DNA of 64,000 nucleotides from Candidatus Alcyoniella australis (GTDB lineage Bacteria > Lernaellota > Lernaellaia > JAVCCG01 > Alcyoniellaceae), in assembly GCA_030765605.1 (NCBI GenBank), contig JAVCCG010000091.1:23364-87363 (forward strand). Direction: 5' to 3'. Both the position numbers and the translations under genes were made by a program. Below are positions 9,148 through 19,072 of this stretch, piece after piece. Each line of letters starts with the position of its first letter. Within the stretch, counting starts at the first letter, position 1. Under the pieces are notes generated by a model. That model did no database searches. It saw only the letters and a list, made by a program, of their open reading frames with translations, and was not told the origin of the DNA.

Positions 9148-9735
9148 TCAGCCGCGCCTGAGATACTGATGGCGGCTGATCGAGTGCCCGCCGAAGCGGT
9201 CGATCCAGGTCACGGTCACCAAGACAATGCGGAAATCCTCGCCAATATATTGGTTGGATCCGCAGCCGCTGGCGCTCACCGTGCCCGAATTAAGCAGCAC
9301 TACCCCCGGGTCGCCCTCGTCGAGGTTGTGTGTCACCCCGTGAGTAGAGCTGCCGAACAGGATCGCGGTGCCGCAGTCGGCGGTGGTGCCGTTGGTGTAG
9401 ACGCTGGTGCTGCGAGTAAATTGCACCGGCGTATTGGTCACCGAGATGGGCTCGGTGCCGTAGAGAGTGGTGTTGGCCACCGAGGAAGACCCACGATTAG
9501 TTGAATCGTAATCATAGTAAAGCGGCCAGGACTTGATGTGCTCGAGCTTCTGTACTGCCAGCTGGTTGGCCAGGCCGCGATTGCGGGCCAGGGTGTTGGA
9601 CTTGATATTGAACAGCAACGCCGGGATCAACGCCAAGATGCCGACGGTTAAAATCCCCATCGCCACCACAACCTCAATCAGGGTGAAGCCCGCCCTACTA
9701 TCAATGCACCGTATGCCATGGACATAGCGTGCCAT
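9148..9735 (-). CDS. PilV-like minor pilin (copy 1)
   Basis: A 195-residue prepilin with AGFTLIEVVVAMGILTVGIL near residue 17. It is a close paralogue of the protein at 7646-8242, sharing the helix, TSVYTNGTTADCGTAILFG, SGCGSNQY and VTVTWIDRFGGHSI. The ATG at 9735 is chosen because GGAG lies 6 nt upstream; two in-frame ATGs at 9753 and 9747 lack such a site. It stands alone, 243 bp before fimT, and probably has its own promoter. The two copies are direct repeats flanking fimT and its sigma-54 promoter. Whether both are incorporated into the same pilus or are alternates cannot be told from sequence. Confidence 0.85.
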   Translation of the reverse strand: MARYVHGIRCIDSRAGFTLIEVVVAMGILTVGILALIPALLFNIKSNTLARNRGLANQLAVQKLEHIKSWPLYYDYDSTNRGSSSVANTTLYGTEPISVTNTPVQFTRSTSVYTNGTTADCGTAILFGSSTHGVTHNLDEGDPGVVLLNSGTVSASGCGSNQYIGEDFRIVLVTVTWIDRFGGHSISRHQYLRRG

Positions 9736-9959
9736 GATATTCTCCATCTGCATTTTGAAAAACTCGGTCTAACCCGATGGTATCCAGGAAGGCTTGTGGG
9801 GTGTGTCAGCCCTCAATCGAAGATGATCCGTGCTACCGCGAGCTCTTAATAACTGACACTTCAGGCGCTTGATGAGGTTAAACCGTTTAAAGAGCATCGA
9901 ACTCACGCCACAGGCTGTTATCGCCTATGAGTGGTGGTCTCCCACCTTATTAAGGTAAG

Positions 9960-9974
9960 GCAAAGAACATGCCC
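9960..9974 (-). promoter_or_regulatory. Possible sigma-54 promoter for PilV-like copy 1
   Basis: The minus strand reads GGGCATGTTCTTTGC. The -12 TTGC is perfect and the GG-N10-GC spacing exact, but the -24 box has two mismatches to TGGCAC. It would give a leader of about 210 nt before the ATG at 9735. It is weaker than the fimT promoter. Confidence 0.4.
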
Positions 9975-10103
9975 TTTTCTATACAGCAGATACCAAAATG
10001 TAAAAGGTTTTTGTTTACAGTGATTTAAATCGCGAAATTCTGTGGCCTAAATGGCTGATGGCTGCCCGGCCGACCAAAAACTATGACCTGCCGTAATAGC
10101 TTA

Positions 10104-10118
10104 GGGGCGTTTTGCCCC
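10104..10118 (-). terminator. Weak hairpin after the pilR-like gene
   Basis: GGGGC (10104-10108) and GCCCC (10114-10118) form a short GC stem about 30-40 nt beyond the regulator's stop. There is no U tract after it on the minus strand, so it may only be a pause or mRNA end. Confidence 0.3.
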
Positions 10119-10145
10119 GCCGTTAGCGCCCATACCATCCAATGC

Positions 10146-11576
<1,431 letters not shown>

Positions 11577-11583
11577 CGGCTGC

Positions 11584-13260
11584 TCACTCCTGCTCCCCGA
11601 GCACCGGCAGGTGGATTGCGAACTTGCTTCCCTCGCCGCGATGGCTCTCGACCGCGATCAGTCCGCCGGCCGCCTCGACGATCCGTTGGCAGATCGCCAG
11701 GCCCAGTCCAGTGCCGCGACCCGCGGGCTTGGTCGTGTAAAACGGTTCAAAAATTCGCTGCAGCAGTTCCGGCTCCATCCCCTCGCCGCGGTCGCGGACC
11801 CAGATCGTAACACACGGATCGCCGCGCTTGAATCGGACCGGGCCGGAGAGCACCACGCCGTGGCTCGGGTCCGTAACCGAGGCGTCGCCCTGCGCCGGCC
11901 GCATGCTGGGCAGTTTGATTGCCAGCGGATCGAACGCCGCCGCGCTGCAGCCGACCTCGATCCGCCCGCCCAGGGGCATCGCGTCCGTGGCGTTGATGAT
12001 CAGGTTGACCAGCACCTGACGCAACTGCCCCTGGTCCACGACCACCGCCGGCATATCCTCTTCCAGCCGCAGCTCGATCTCGAAGTTGTCCAATGCGCGC
12101 TGGGTCTTGAGCAGCTCGACCGACATGCGCGCGATCGCCGCGGGATCGGCCGGCAGCGACTGCGCCGTGCCCGGCCGGGCGAAATCCAGCAGGCTGCGCA
12201 CGATGGTGTCGATGCGCGCCACCTCGCGCTCGGCGCGCTCCAGCGTGCGCTCGATCGGCTCGTCGGAATCGCCTCCGAGTTTGAGGATCTCAAGGTAGCC
12301 GACGATCGCGCTCAGCGGGTTGCCGATCTCGTGCGCCACGCCCGCGGCTACGCGCCCCAAGTAGGCCAGTCGGTCCTGGACGATCAATTCGTCGCGGGCC
12401 GAGCTCAGCTCGTTGTGCGCGCGTTCGAGCTGCTCCATCCGCGCGTCGAGCTCCTCGCGGCCGCTCTGCAGGCGCTGGGCCATGCGGTTGAACTCCTGGG
12501 CCAGCAGCCCGATCTCGTTGGCCGGCTGCCGCGGAATCCGCACGCTGTAGTCCCCCTCGGAGATCCGCGTAGTGGCCAACAGCAGCTGCCGTACCGGCCT
12601 GACCACCGTGCGCATTAACAGCAGGCTGATCATCGGCACCAGGATCAGCGCGGCCAGCGCCTCGTAGGCCAGGATGCCGCGGGTCAGCAGACGAAAGCGA
12701 CCCATCGCCTGCTCGTCGCGCAGCGTGAAACGCAGATAGGCGATCGGTTCGTCCCGCGGCTGCTGAGTCGAGTTCAGAAAGAGCGGCGCACTGAAGCGGA
12801 TCTCCATCGACCGGCCGAGCCCCAGGCTGCCGCCGCTGGCGGTCACCTCGTGCACCGGCCGACCGCGAATCGCCGCGGCGAGAAACTGGTCGTCCATCGC
12901 CGGCGTGCCGATCAGCGCGCGGTGCGAGTGGGCGATCACGTCGAAGTCCGAGTCGACGATCAGCGCGCCGTAGATCGGCGGCGACTGCGCCGGGTTCTCG
13001 AACGAGGCCAGCAGCCGGGGGAAGATCTCGCGCAGCGCCTGCCCGGGGTCCTGCGGATCGACCAGCGTGGACAGCGCCGCCTGGAATCCGCCGATCACGT
13101 AGCGGCCCGAGTTCACCTGCTGCTGCACCAGCGAGCGCTTGTTGAGGGTCATCACCGCCATGCTGATCAAGCCGATCAGCGCTAAAATCAGCAGCGTAAT
13201 GTTAAGGACTATCTCAGTGCGCAGGCCCCATCGTAGACCGAGGCCGCGCTGCCGGCTCAT
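11584..13260 (-). CDS. pilS: PilS-like sensor histidine kinase
   Basis: A 558-residue membrane kinase. There are two transmembrane segments (about 18-38 and 195-218) around a roughly 155-residue periplasmic sensor region. A HAMP linker follows (RPVRQLLLATTRISEGDYSV), then a coiled coil, an H-box with H310 (AAGVAHEIGNPLSAIVGY), an N-box (LVNLIINATDAM) and G-boxes (VRDRGEGM, GTGLGLAI). It is the likely partner of the response regulator 8 nt downstream. Its ATG overlaps the prepilin peptidase stop (ATGA). Canonical PilS has six transmembrane helices and a PAS domain. This one has two helices and HAMP, so the signal sensed may differ; the name rests on context. Confidence 0.8.
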   Translation of the reverse strand: MSRQRGLGLRWGLRTEIVLNITLLILALIGLISMAVMTLNKRSLVQQQVNSGRYVIGGFQAALSTLVDPQDPGQALREIFPRLLASFENPAQSPPIYGALIVDSDFDVIAHSHRALIGTPAMDDQFLAAAIRGRPVHEVTASGGSLGLGRSMEIRFSAPLFLNSTQQPRDEPIAYLRFTLRDEQAMGRFRLLTRGILAYEALAALILVPMISLLLMRTVVRPVRQLLLATTRISEGDYSVRIPRQPANEIGLLAQEFNRMAQRLQSGREELDARMEQLERAHNELSSARDELIVQDRLAYLGRVAAGVAHEIGNPLSAIVGYLEILKLGGDSDEPIERTLERAEREVARIDTIVRSLLDFARPGTAQSLPADPAAIARMSVELLKTQRALDNFEIELRLEEDMPAVVVDQGQLRQVLVNLIINATDAMPLGGRIEVGCSAAAFDPLAIKLPSMRPAQGDASVTDPSHGVVLSGPVRFKRGDPCVTIWVRDRGEGMEPELLQRIFEPFYTTKPAGRGTGLGLAICQRIVEAAGGLIAVESHRGEGSKFAIHLPVLGEQE

Positions 13261-14057
13261 CCGGACCCGGCCAGCAGGTCGACGTAGAGCCGGGTAATCT
13301 GCACCCCGGCGAACAGGTAGACCAGCGCCGCTCCGGCCAAGAACGGGCCAAAGGGCACTTGGGCCTTGAGCGTGCCGCGGCCGCGCAGCAGAATCAGCCC
13401 GCCGATCAAGGCGCCGACGAAGCTCGCGGTCACCAGGATGAATGGGATCGACATCCAGCCCAGCCAGGCGCCGATCATCGCCAGCAGCTTCACGTCGCCC
13501 ATGCCCATCCCCTCTTTACGCGTCAATGCGTAGTAGCCCAGGGCCACCAGCAGCAGCGATCCGCCGCCGAGCATGATCCCGATCAGGCTGTCGGCCCAGC
13601 CCACCGGGCTGAGCAGGCCCGAGACCAGCAATCCCAGGGGAATCCCGGGCAGCGAGATCCGGTCGGGGATGATCTTGAAATCGATGTCAATAAACGCCAC
13701 GACGATCAACGCGGCGATAAACGCGAAAAACGGCAGGTTGACCGCCGGACGCCAGAAATAGTCGCCCAGCACCGGCACCAGCACCAGCAGCACGGCCGCC
13801 GCGCCGCTCAGCGCCTCGACCAGCAGATAGCGCGCGCTGTAGTGCGCGCCGCAGTGACGGCAGCGACCGCGCAGCAACAGATAGCTGAGGATCGGCACGT
13901 TGTCGTACCAGGCGATATGCTCGCCGCAGCTGGTGCAGTGGCTGCCCGGAAAGACGATCGACTCCTCGCGCGGCACGCGGTAGATCACCACATTGAGAAA
14001 ACTGCCCACGATCGATCCGAAGGCCAAGGCAAAGATGGCAATCAGCAGTATCGGCAC
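13257..14057 (-). CDS. pilD: Prepilin peptidase / N-methyltransferase
   Basis: A 266-residue polytopic aspartic protease of the A24 family that removes prepilin leaders and methylates the new N-terminus. The N-terminal domain has GSFLNVVIYRVPREES and two zinc-binding CxxC pairs (CTSCGE and CRHCGA). The catalytic aspartates are in FIDIDFKIIPD and in the conserved GMGDVKLLAMIGAWLG. The length is normal for PilD/GspO. It sits between the aminotransferase (6-nt gap) and the histidine kinase (4-nt overlap). Its substrates should be the five prepilins encoded at 225-9735 and a main pilin outside this window. Confidence 0.95.
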   Translation of the reverse strand: MPILLIAIFALAFGSIVGSFLNVVIYRVPREESIVFPGSHCTSCGEHIAWYDNVPILSYLLLRGRCRHCGAHYSARYLLVEALSGAAAVLLVLVPVLGDYFWRPAVNLPFFAFIAALIVVAFIDIDFKIIPDRISLPGIPLGLLVSGLLSPVGWADSLIGIMLGGGSLLLVALGYYALTRKEGMGMGDVKLLAMIGAWLGWMSIPFILVTASFVGALIGGLILLRGRGTLKAQVPFGPFLAGAALVYLFAGVQITRLYVDLLAGSG

Positions 14058-14063
14058 TTGTCG

Positions 14064-15236
14064 CTACTCTCCGGACCGATAGAAATCGACCATCGCCTCG
14101 ACCACCTGGGCCGCCTGCTCATCGGACAGCTCGGGATAGACCGGCAGCGCCAAGGTCTGCTCGGCCGCCAGCTCGGAGTTGGGCAACGAACCGACGCTGT
14201 GCCCGAGGAAGGCGAAGCAGCGCTGTAAATGCAGCGGCAGCGGGTAGTAGATCTCGCAGCCGATTCCGCGACTTTGCAGAAAGCTGCGCAGTTCGTCGCG
14301 GCGCTGTGCGCGCACCACGAACTGGTTGTAAATATGACGACCCTTTTGCGGCGCCAGGGGCGCCTCGACCTTGCCGCGCAGCTCGGGACGGTCCAGCAAC
14401 GCGCGATAGCGATCGGCGTTGGCAATCCGTCCGGCGTGCCACGACTCGAGGTATTGCAGCTTGATCGACAGCACCGCGGCCTGCAGCGCGTCGAGCCGCG
14501 AGTTGATCCCGACCTCGTCGTGATAGTACTTGACCGCCGCGCCGTGGGAGCGCAATGCGCGCAGTCGCTGCGCCAGCAGTTCGTCGTCGGTGGTGATCAT
14601 CCCGCCGTCGCCCAGGCCGCCGAGGTTCTTGCTCGGGAAGAACGAGAAGCAGGCCAGCAGTCCGATCGAGCCGGCCATGCGCTCCGCCGCGTCGCGGGTG
14701 CCGATGGCCTGGGCCGCGTCCTCCACCAGCGCCACGTCGTAGCGCTGGCACAGCTCGAGCAGCGCGTCGCTGTCCGCGGCCTGGCCGAACAAATGCACCG
14801 GCAGCAGCGCCTCGACCACCCGGCCGCTGGGACGATGAACCGCACGCCCTTCGATGTCGCGGTCGCACTGCTCGAGGATCTGCGCCACCTGCGCCGGGTC
14901 GATGTTGTAGGTCCGGGGCTCGATGTCCGCGAACAGCGGCAGCGCGCCCAGACGGGTGATCGAGCTGACCGTCGAAAAGAAGGTGTAGGGCGTGGTGATC
15001 ACCGCCGAGCCCGGGCCGATGTCCAGCGCCATCAGCGCCAGCAGCAGCGCGTCGGTGCCCGAGGCGCAGCCCACGCCGTACTTGGCTCCGACGTAATCAG
15101 CGACCTGTTGCTCGAGCTGCTCCACCTTGGGGCCCATTACGTAGCGCGCCGAGCGCATCACCTCGAGCACCTCGGCCTCGAGCTGCTCGCCGATGGTCGC
15201 GTACTGGGCCTTGAGATCCAACAAGGGTACGGTCAT
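14064..15236 (-). CDS. DegT/DnrJ/EryC1 family sugar aminotransferase
   Basis: A 390-residue PLP-dependent aminotransferase acting on nucleotide-linked keto-sugars. It shows the family's GCASGTDALLLAL phosphate-binding region, TPYTFFSTVSSITRLGA, the PLP-ring aspartate D173 (VALVEDAAQAIG) and the Schiff-base lysine K203 in FFPSKNLGGLGDGGMI. The length is typical. It overlaps the upstream GT-C gene by 4 nt (ATGA) and is followed 6 nt later by pilD. The exact sugar cannot be read from the sequence; WecE/FdtB/VioA-like activities are all possible. The location suggests amino-sugar supply for a surface glycan or glycoprotein, perhaps the pilins. Confidence 0.9.
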   Translation of the reverse strand: MTVPLLDLKAQYATIGEQLEAEVLEVMRSARYVMGPKVEQLEQQVADYVGAKYGVGCASGTDALLLALMALDIGPGSAVITTPYTFFSTVSSITRLGALPLFADIEPRTYNIDPAQVAQILEQCDRDIEGRAVHRPSGRVVEALLPVHLFGQAADSDALLELCQRYDVALVEDAAQAIGTRDAAERMAGSIGLLACFSFFPSKNLGGLGDGGMITTDDELLAQRLRALRSHGAAVKYYHDEVGINSRLDALQAAVLSIKLQYLESWHAGRIANADRYRALLDRPELRGKVEAPLAPQKGRHIYNQFVVRAQRRDELRSFLQSRGIGCEIYYPLPLHLQRCFAFLGHSVGSLPNSELAAEQTLALPVYPELSDEQAAQVVEAMVDFYRSGE

Positions 15237-16807
15237 TGCCTGTTCTCCTGATTAAGCCTGACAAGGAAGACGTCGCCATACTTTTTAATGACACGCAGGC
15301 CGCTCCAACCTTGTTGGCAGCGGTCGCCGAAGCTTTGGATCAGCTCGGCATGGTCGATGATAAGATCGATCCGACGCTGCCGCAAGTATTGGTCGAGTCG
15401 CCCCTGCGCCAGGGCGTCGCGCGCCTCGCGGTTGACCACGCCGTCAAGATTGACCACCTCGCGGCCCGAGACGTAGGCGTAAATTCCGCTGTTGAATGCG
15501 CCCAGCGGCTCGTGCGGATCGACCCCCTCGATACGGTCCGCGCCCAGGTCCTGTGCGGCCTGGTAGTATCGGCTCTGCCACGGCTGCACGCCGTTTTTCC
15601 AAATCGCCAGCGCAGTGGGAGTCCAGCCCGCCAACAGCACCGCAATCAAAACCAGCGCGGCCGATGTGCGCCTCGCGCTGAATAGATCTCTCATCCGGCA
15701 CGCCAGCAGCCCCAGCAGCAACGAGAGGGCGAACAGCGTGTGGCCGTGATACCAAAAGCGCTGGCTCCAAAATATCGCGGCATAGAACAGCCAGATCGCC
15801 AGGGCCCCGACAAAAATAAACGCGCCGCGGCCCGGCGCGCGTCCGCTGGGACCGCGCACGATGCGTGCAACGATCGCCGCCACGGCCAGCACGCCCCACA
15901 GTCCCAGGGCCTGGGCCCTGGTCGAAAATCCTAGAAAGCGCAACAGGTGCATGTTCAGCGCCTCGCGCAGCTTGAGCGTTGCGTACGATCCGACCTCCAT
16001 CCCGGAGTTGGCCAGCTCGTGGCGCGTGAGCACCAGCAGCGCCGACCCGCTGTCCTGTCCCGCGTGCCCTAGAACGATGTACGACCACAGCGGCCAGGGC
16101 GCGAACACCAGCCCGGCCGTGGCCGCGCAGACCAACGCGTTGCGCAGGGCCCGAGTGGGACGGGAGCGCATCGACCACAGCAGGTCCAGGCCCAATACCA
16201 CGCAGATCAGACCCGAGTCGGTGCGGCAGAGCATTGCCAGGCCCAGTAGCGCGCCGAGCACCACCACGCGTTTGAGCGGCGCGTCGGGCTGCGCGCGCAC
16301 GCGGGTGAGCTGCCAGTATGCGGCCCAGGCCATCACCAGCACGGCCAGCGGCGACTCCACGCCCATCCCGCTGATCACCGCCGTGTACGGGCTGAGGCAA
16401 AACATCAACGCCGCGAACAGCCCGGCCGCACGGCCGCAAAGCTCGCGGCCGATCAGATACAGCGGCACGGCCGTGGCCAGCCAGGCCGCGGCGAGCAACA
16501 GCATTGCCGCGCGCACCGGCGCGTCCCCGCCCTCGGGCCAAATCGCGAACAGCGGCAGCAGCAGCGCCATGTAGACCGGGTGGAAGCCGTTGGTAGCCAC
16601 ACTGCCGTCGAAGGTCGGGCCCACGCCGTTGACGATGTTGCGGGCGATCTGGAAATAGTAAAACGCGTCGTCGGCCAGGCACAGTCCCACGCGGCGCTGC
16701 GGACCGGCGAGGATCGAAGGCAAACGCAACGCGGCCCCGGCCGCGATGATCAGCGGCAGCAGCAGCTTCGTCCAGTTGCGCTCTATTCGCTTTGTATTTC
16801 CGAGCAT
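15233..16807 (-). CDS. GT-C type membrane glycosyltransferase-like protein
   Basis: A 524-residue protein with about ten predicted transmembrane helices. The first loop after TM1 carries an acidic pair in LADDAFYYFQIARNI followed by TNGFHPVYM, the pattern of GT-C/PMT-like enzymes that use polyprenyl-phosphate sugars, with the acidic site outside the membrane. The C-terminal 100 residues form a soluble periplasmic domain (GVDPHEPLGAFNSGIYAYVSG). It starts the five-gene run to the pilR-like gene (all overlaps or gaps of 8 nt or less) and is divergent from the GT-C/TPR gene at 16874. Donor and acceptor are unknown; pilin or envelope glycosylation is an inference from context. Confidence 0.7.
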   Translation of the reverse strand: MLGNTKRIERNWTKLLLPLIIAAGAALRLPSILAGPQRRVGLCLADDAFYYFQIARNIVNGVGPTFDGSVATNGFHPVYMALLLPLFAIWPEGGDAPVRAAMLLLAAAWLATAVPLYLIGRELCGRAAGLFAALMFCLSPYTAVISGMGVESPLAVLVMAWAAYWQLTRVRAQPDAPLKRVVVLGALLGLAMLCRTDSGLICVVLGLDLLWSMRSRPTRALRNALVCAATAGLVFAPWPLWSYIVLGHAGQDSGSALLVLTRHELANSGMEVGSYATLKLREALNMHLLRFLGFSTRAQALGLWGVLAVAAIVARIVRGPSGRAPGRGAFIFVGALAIWLFYAAIFWSQRFWYHGHTLFALSLLLGLLACRMRDLFSARRTSAALVLIAVLLAGWTPTALAIWKNGVQPWQSRYYQAAQDLGADRIEGVDPHEPLGAFNSGIYAYVSGREVVNLDGVVNREARDALAQGRLDQYLRQRRIDLIIDHAELIQSFGDRCQQGWSGLRVIKKYGDVFLVRLNQENRQ

Positions 16808-16873
16808 GCTTGACTGTCCCCGTTGCGGACCATATTAAGTGAGCTTGATTTGAGTCGCCAGCCGGGAGTGTGG

Positions 16874-18589
16874 ATGAATCGATTTTTACAGCGCGTTGCC
16901 GAGCACTGGCCGCAGATCGCAGTGGTCCTCGCCGCGTTGGCCGTGGCCGTGCCGCTGCTGGGCCATCCGCTGATCTATGATGACCCGCAGCTGGTCGGCG
17001 GGCACCCGACGTTGATCGACGTGCTGCACTCCCCGCGGATTTTGCTCTCCGACGTGGGCTACGTCTTTCCCAGCCCGATGCGCACCGGTTACTTCCGGCC
17101 GTTGCAGGTCTTGGCCCTGGCCACCGAGAGAATGTCCTACGGCGTGGCCCCCCTGCCCTTCCGCGCCTTTGCCGCGATGCTGCACGTGGTGTGCAGCCTG
17201 CTGGTGCTGAGCTTGGCGCAATCGCTGCTGCGTAAGCGCACTCCCGCGGCCCTGGCCGCAATCTGGTTCGCCCTGCACCCCGCGCACATCGACGACCTGG
17301 CGCTGGTGGCCAATATCGGCGGGATCATGGCCGCGGCGCTGGTGCTGCTGGCGCTGTGGCTGGTCGATCGTTCGCTGGTCAGACCGTCCCACGCGCGTGG
17401 GCCGCGACGCTGGGCCGCGCTGTGCGTGCTGCTGGCCTGCCTGTCAAAGGAGACCGCGCTGATCGCGCCCCTGGCCCTGGCGCTCATACCCCTGGCTCGT
17501 TCGCGCGACGAGAAACCCCTGCGCAGGCTGCGCGCCGCGCTGTTGTTCGCCGTGATGCCGGCGCTGGCCGCCGCGGCGGTGATCGCCTTGCGTCTGGGTC
17601 CGGCCGACGTGGGCCTGCCCGCATCCGAGGGGGGGATCGAGATCGGCCGCCGATTGCTCGTTGCGCCGCTGTGGATCGGGCACGCCCTGCTGCTGGGCAT
17701 CTTCCCCACAGGGCTCGCCGCGGACTACGGCCTGCCCTGGTGGCCGCAATCCGCGGTCGCGCTGAAAATCGCCGCCGGCTGGATCGCGCTGCTCGGACTG
17801 CTGTTGACAAGCGTCGCGGCTCTGCGTCGGCACGATATGGCCTGGCGGAGTGTGGGCGCGGGCCTGGCGCTGTTCGTGGTGCTCTATCTGCCCACGGCCA
17901 ACCTGGCGCCTATGCCGCGGGCTTTGGCCGATCATTACCTCTACCTGCCCTCGGCCGGATTGGCGCTGGCCTTCGGCGCGATCTGCTCGCTGATGCTCGA
18001 GCGCCGCGCGTACGCCGCCCGAGTCTTCGCGGCCGTGGTGCTGCTATGTCTGCTGGGCCAAAGCTGGACCCTCTCGCGCACCTGGTCGTCCGAAGAGGCG
18101 CTGTGGACGCGCTGCGCCGCGGCCGCACCAAACTCGTCCGCCGCGCACAACGGCCTGGGAATCATTCAATCGGACGATGATGATCTGGCCCCGGCCCGCG
18201 CCAGTTTCGAGCGCTCCGTCAGCCTCGACCCGACCAACTACCGCGCCTGGGGCAACCTGGGTCTGCTCGACCTGCGGCAGCAGCAGCCTTGGCAAGCGCT
18301 GCAACACTTCCGCCTTGCGTTGGAGATCAATCCGGCCTACGACAACTCATTGCTCGGAGCGGGATACAGCGCGCAGTTGGCAGACCCGGGGATGCTCGGT
18401 CAGCTCGAACACGATTACGTCGCTGCATCGCCCAACGGCCCCTATATCTGGGCCGGGGCGGCCCTGGCCTGCCGCGACTCGGCGCAGGAACCTTGCGCAC
18501 GGCAGATGATCGAACGCTTCTTCGAGAACGAACCGCCTTCGCGCTTTATGAAACGGGAACTCGGCGAGCTTTATCAGCGCAGCCGCTGA
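16874..18589 (+). CDS. GT-C membrane protein with C-terminal TPR (TMTC-like)
   Basis: A 571-residue protein. TM1 leads to a DD motif (IYDDPQLVGGHPTLIDV), then HPAHIDDLALVANIGG and a KETALIAPLALAL loop, resembling the tetratricopeptide O-mannosyltransferase-like (TMTC/PMT) architecture found in many bacteria. About ten membrane helices run to residue 420, followed by three TPR-like units (AHNGLGIIQSDDDDLAPARASFERSVSLDP and on). The ATG at 16874 has GGGAG 5 nt upstream; the frame stays open to a TTG at 16823 that I consider too far upstream. It is probably a membrane glycosyltransferase; the substrate is unknown. Its stop is 8 nt from the convergent gene at 18598. Confidence 0.7.
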   Translation: MNRFLQRVAEHWPQIAVVLAALAVAVPLLGHPLIYDDPQLVGGHPTLIDVLHSPRILLSDVGYVFPSPMRTGYFRPLQVLALATERMSYGVAPLPFRAFAAMLHVVCSLLVLSLAQSLLRKRTPAALAAIWFALHPAHIDDLALVANIGGIMAAALVLLALWLVDRSLVRPSHARGPRRWAALCVLLACLSKETALIAPLALALIPLARSRDEKPLRRLRAALLFAVMPALAAAAVIALRLGPADVGLPASEGGIEIGRRLLVAPLWIGHALLLGIFPTGLAADYGLPWWPQSAVALKIAAGWIALLGLLLTSVAALRRHDMAWRSVGAGLALFVVLYLPTANLAPMPRALADHYLYLPSAGLALAFGAICSLMLERRAYAARVFAAVVLLCLLGQSWTLSRTWSSEEALWTRCAAAAPNSSAAHNGLGIIQSDDDDLAPARASFERSVSLDPTNYRAWGNLGLLDLRQQQPWQALQHFRLALEINPAYDNSLLGAGYSAQLADPGMLGQLEHDYVAASPNGPYIWAGAALACRDSAQEPCARQMIERFFENEPPSRFMKRELGELYQRSR

Positions 18590-18597
18590 GAAGGTGT

Positions 18598-19056
18598 CTA
18601 CTCGCGGCTGCCCGGCCTGGAATGCTCGAAAACTCCGTCGCCGTCCTTGTCGCGGATCACGCCCAGCGGCGGCATGCCGCCGTTGTCGTAAAAACTGACC
18701 ACGTCGATCCGGCCGTCCGCGTCCTGATCGCGCATCAACATCGACCATTCGCCCTGGGGCGTGAAATAGGTGGTCAGCTCCTGCACTCCGTCCATGTTCT
18801 GGTCGGCCTTGATCAACACCGATAGCCCCTGCTCGAATAACTCCTGGCGGTCGACCGTTCCATTCTGGTCCAGGTCCTCGTCGATGCGCTTCATATCGCC
18901 GGTGAGCGTGAGAAAGACGACCCGTTCGGCCACGCCGTTGTTGTCCGCGTCGCTGATTCGGACCAGCGACTTGGGATAGAGCACGGCCAACGCCACGGCC
19001 CCGATTACGAGCACCGGCACGAACACGATCAGGAAGCTCTTACGCGGTCGCTTCAT
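18598..19056 (-). CDS. Membrane-anchored protein with EF-hand-like Asp-rich repeats
   Basis: A 152-residue protein of unrecognised function. An N-terminal helix (FLIVFVPVLVIGAVALAVLY) anchors a periplasmic part. That part contains at least four D-x-[DN]-x-[DNG] loops (DADNNGVAERV, DLDQNGTVDRQ, DQDADGRIDVV, DKDGDGVFEHS) like the calcium loops of EF-hand or thrombospondin type 3 repeats. It is the last gene of a minus-strand group with the metallo-hydrolase and methylmalonyl-CoA epimerase (16-nt gap), but a functional link is not evident. A calcium-binding structural role is the safest guess. Confidence 0.6.
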   Translation of the reverse strand: MKRPRKSFLIVFVPVLVIGAVALAVLYPKSLVRISDADNNGVAERVVFLTLTGDMKRIDEDLDQNGTVDRQELFEQGLSVLIKADQNMDGVQELTTYFTPQGEWSMLMRDQDADGRIDVVSFYDNGGMPPLGVIRDKDGDGVFEHSRPGSRE

Positions 19057-19072
19057 CGACTTTTTTCCTCAA

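Larger units (their letters stand above)
9736..10145. other. AT-rich regulatory interval upstream of the first PilV-like gene
   Basis: This 410-base stretch has no convincing gene. It contains a sigma-54-like element (9960-9974) and two 13-bp perfect palindromes: ACCTTATTAAGGT at 9944-9956 and TTAAACCGTTTAA at 9878-9890. An inverted pair GTGTCAG (9803-9809) and CTGACAC (9853-9859) and an inverted repeat TGTAAA-N9-TTTACA (9999-10019) are also present. The long leader this implies for the pilin gene (about 210 nt) could fold, but I see no known riboswitch consensus. Confidence 0.5.

Noticed and set aside
9736..9960. c-di-GMP (GEMM) riboswitch before the pilin gene
   Set aside because: I looked for the conserved GGCAAA and GGGACGCAAAGCC-type core on the minus strand and did not find it.
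15444..17261. 605-codon minus-strand frame spanning the divergent GT-C genes
   Set aside because: It crosses the divergent promoter and overlaps two membrane proteins with clear helices. Its Arg/Ala/Gly-rich translation has no helices of its own.
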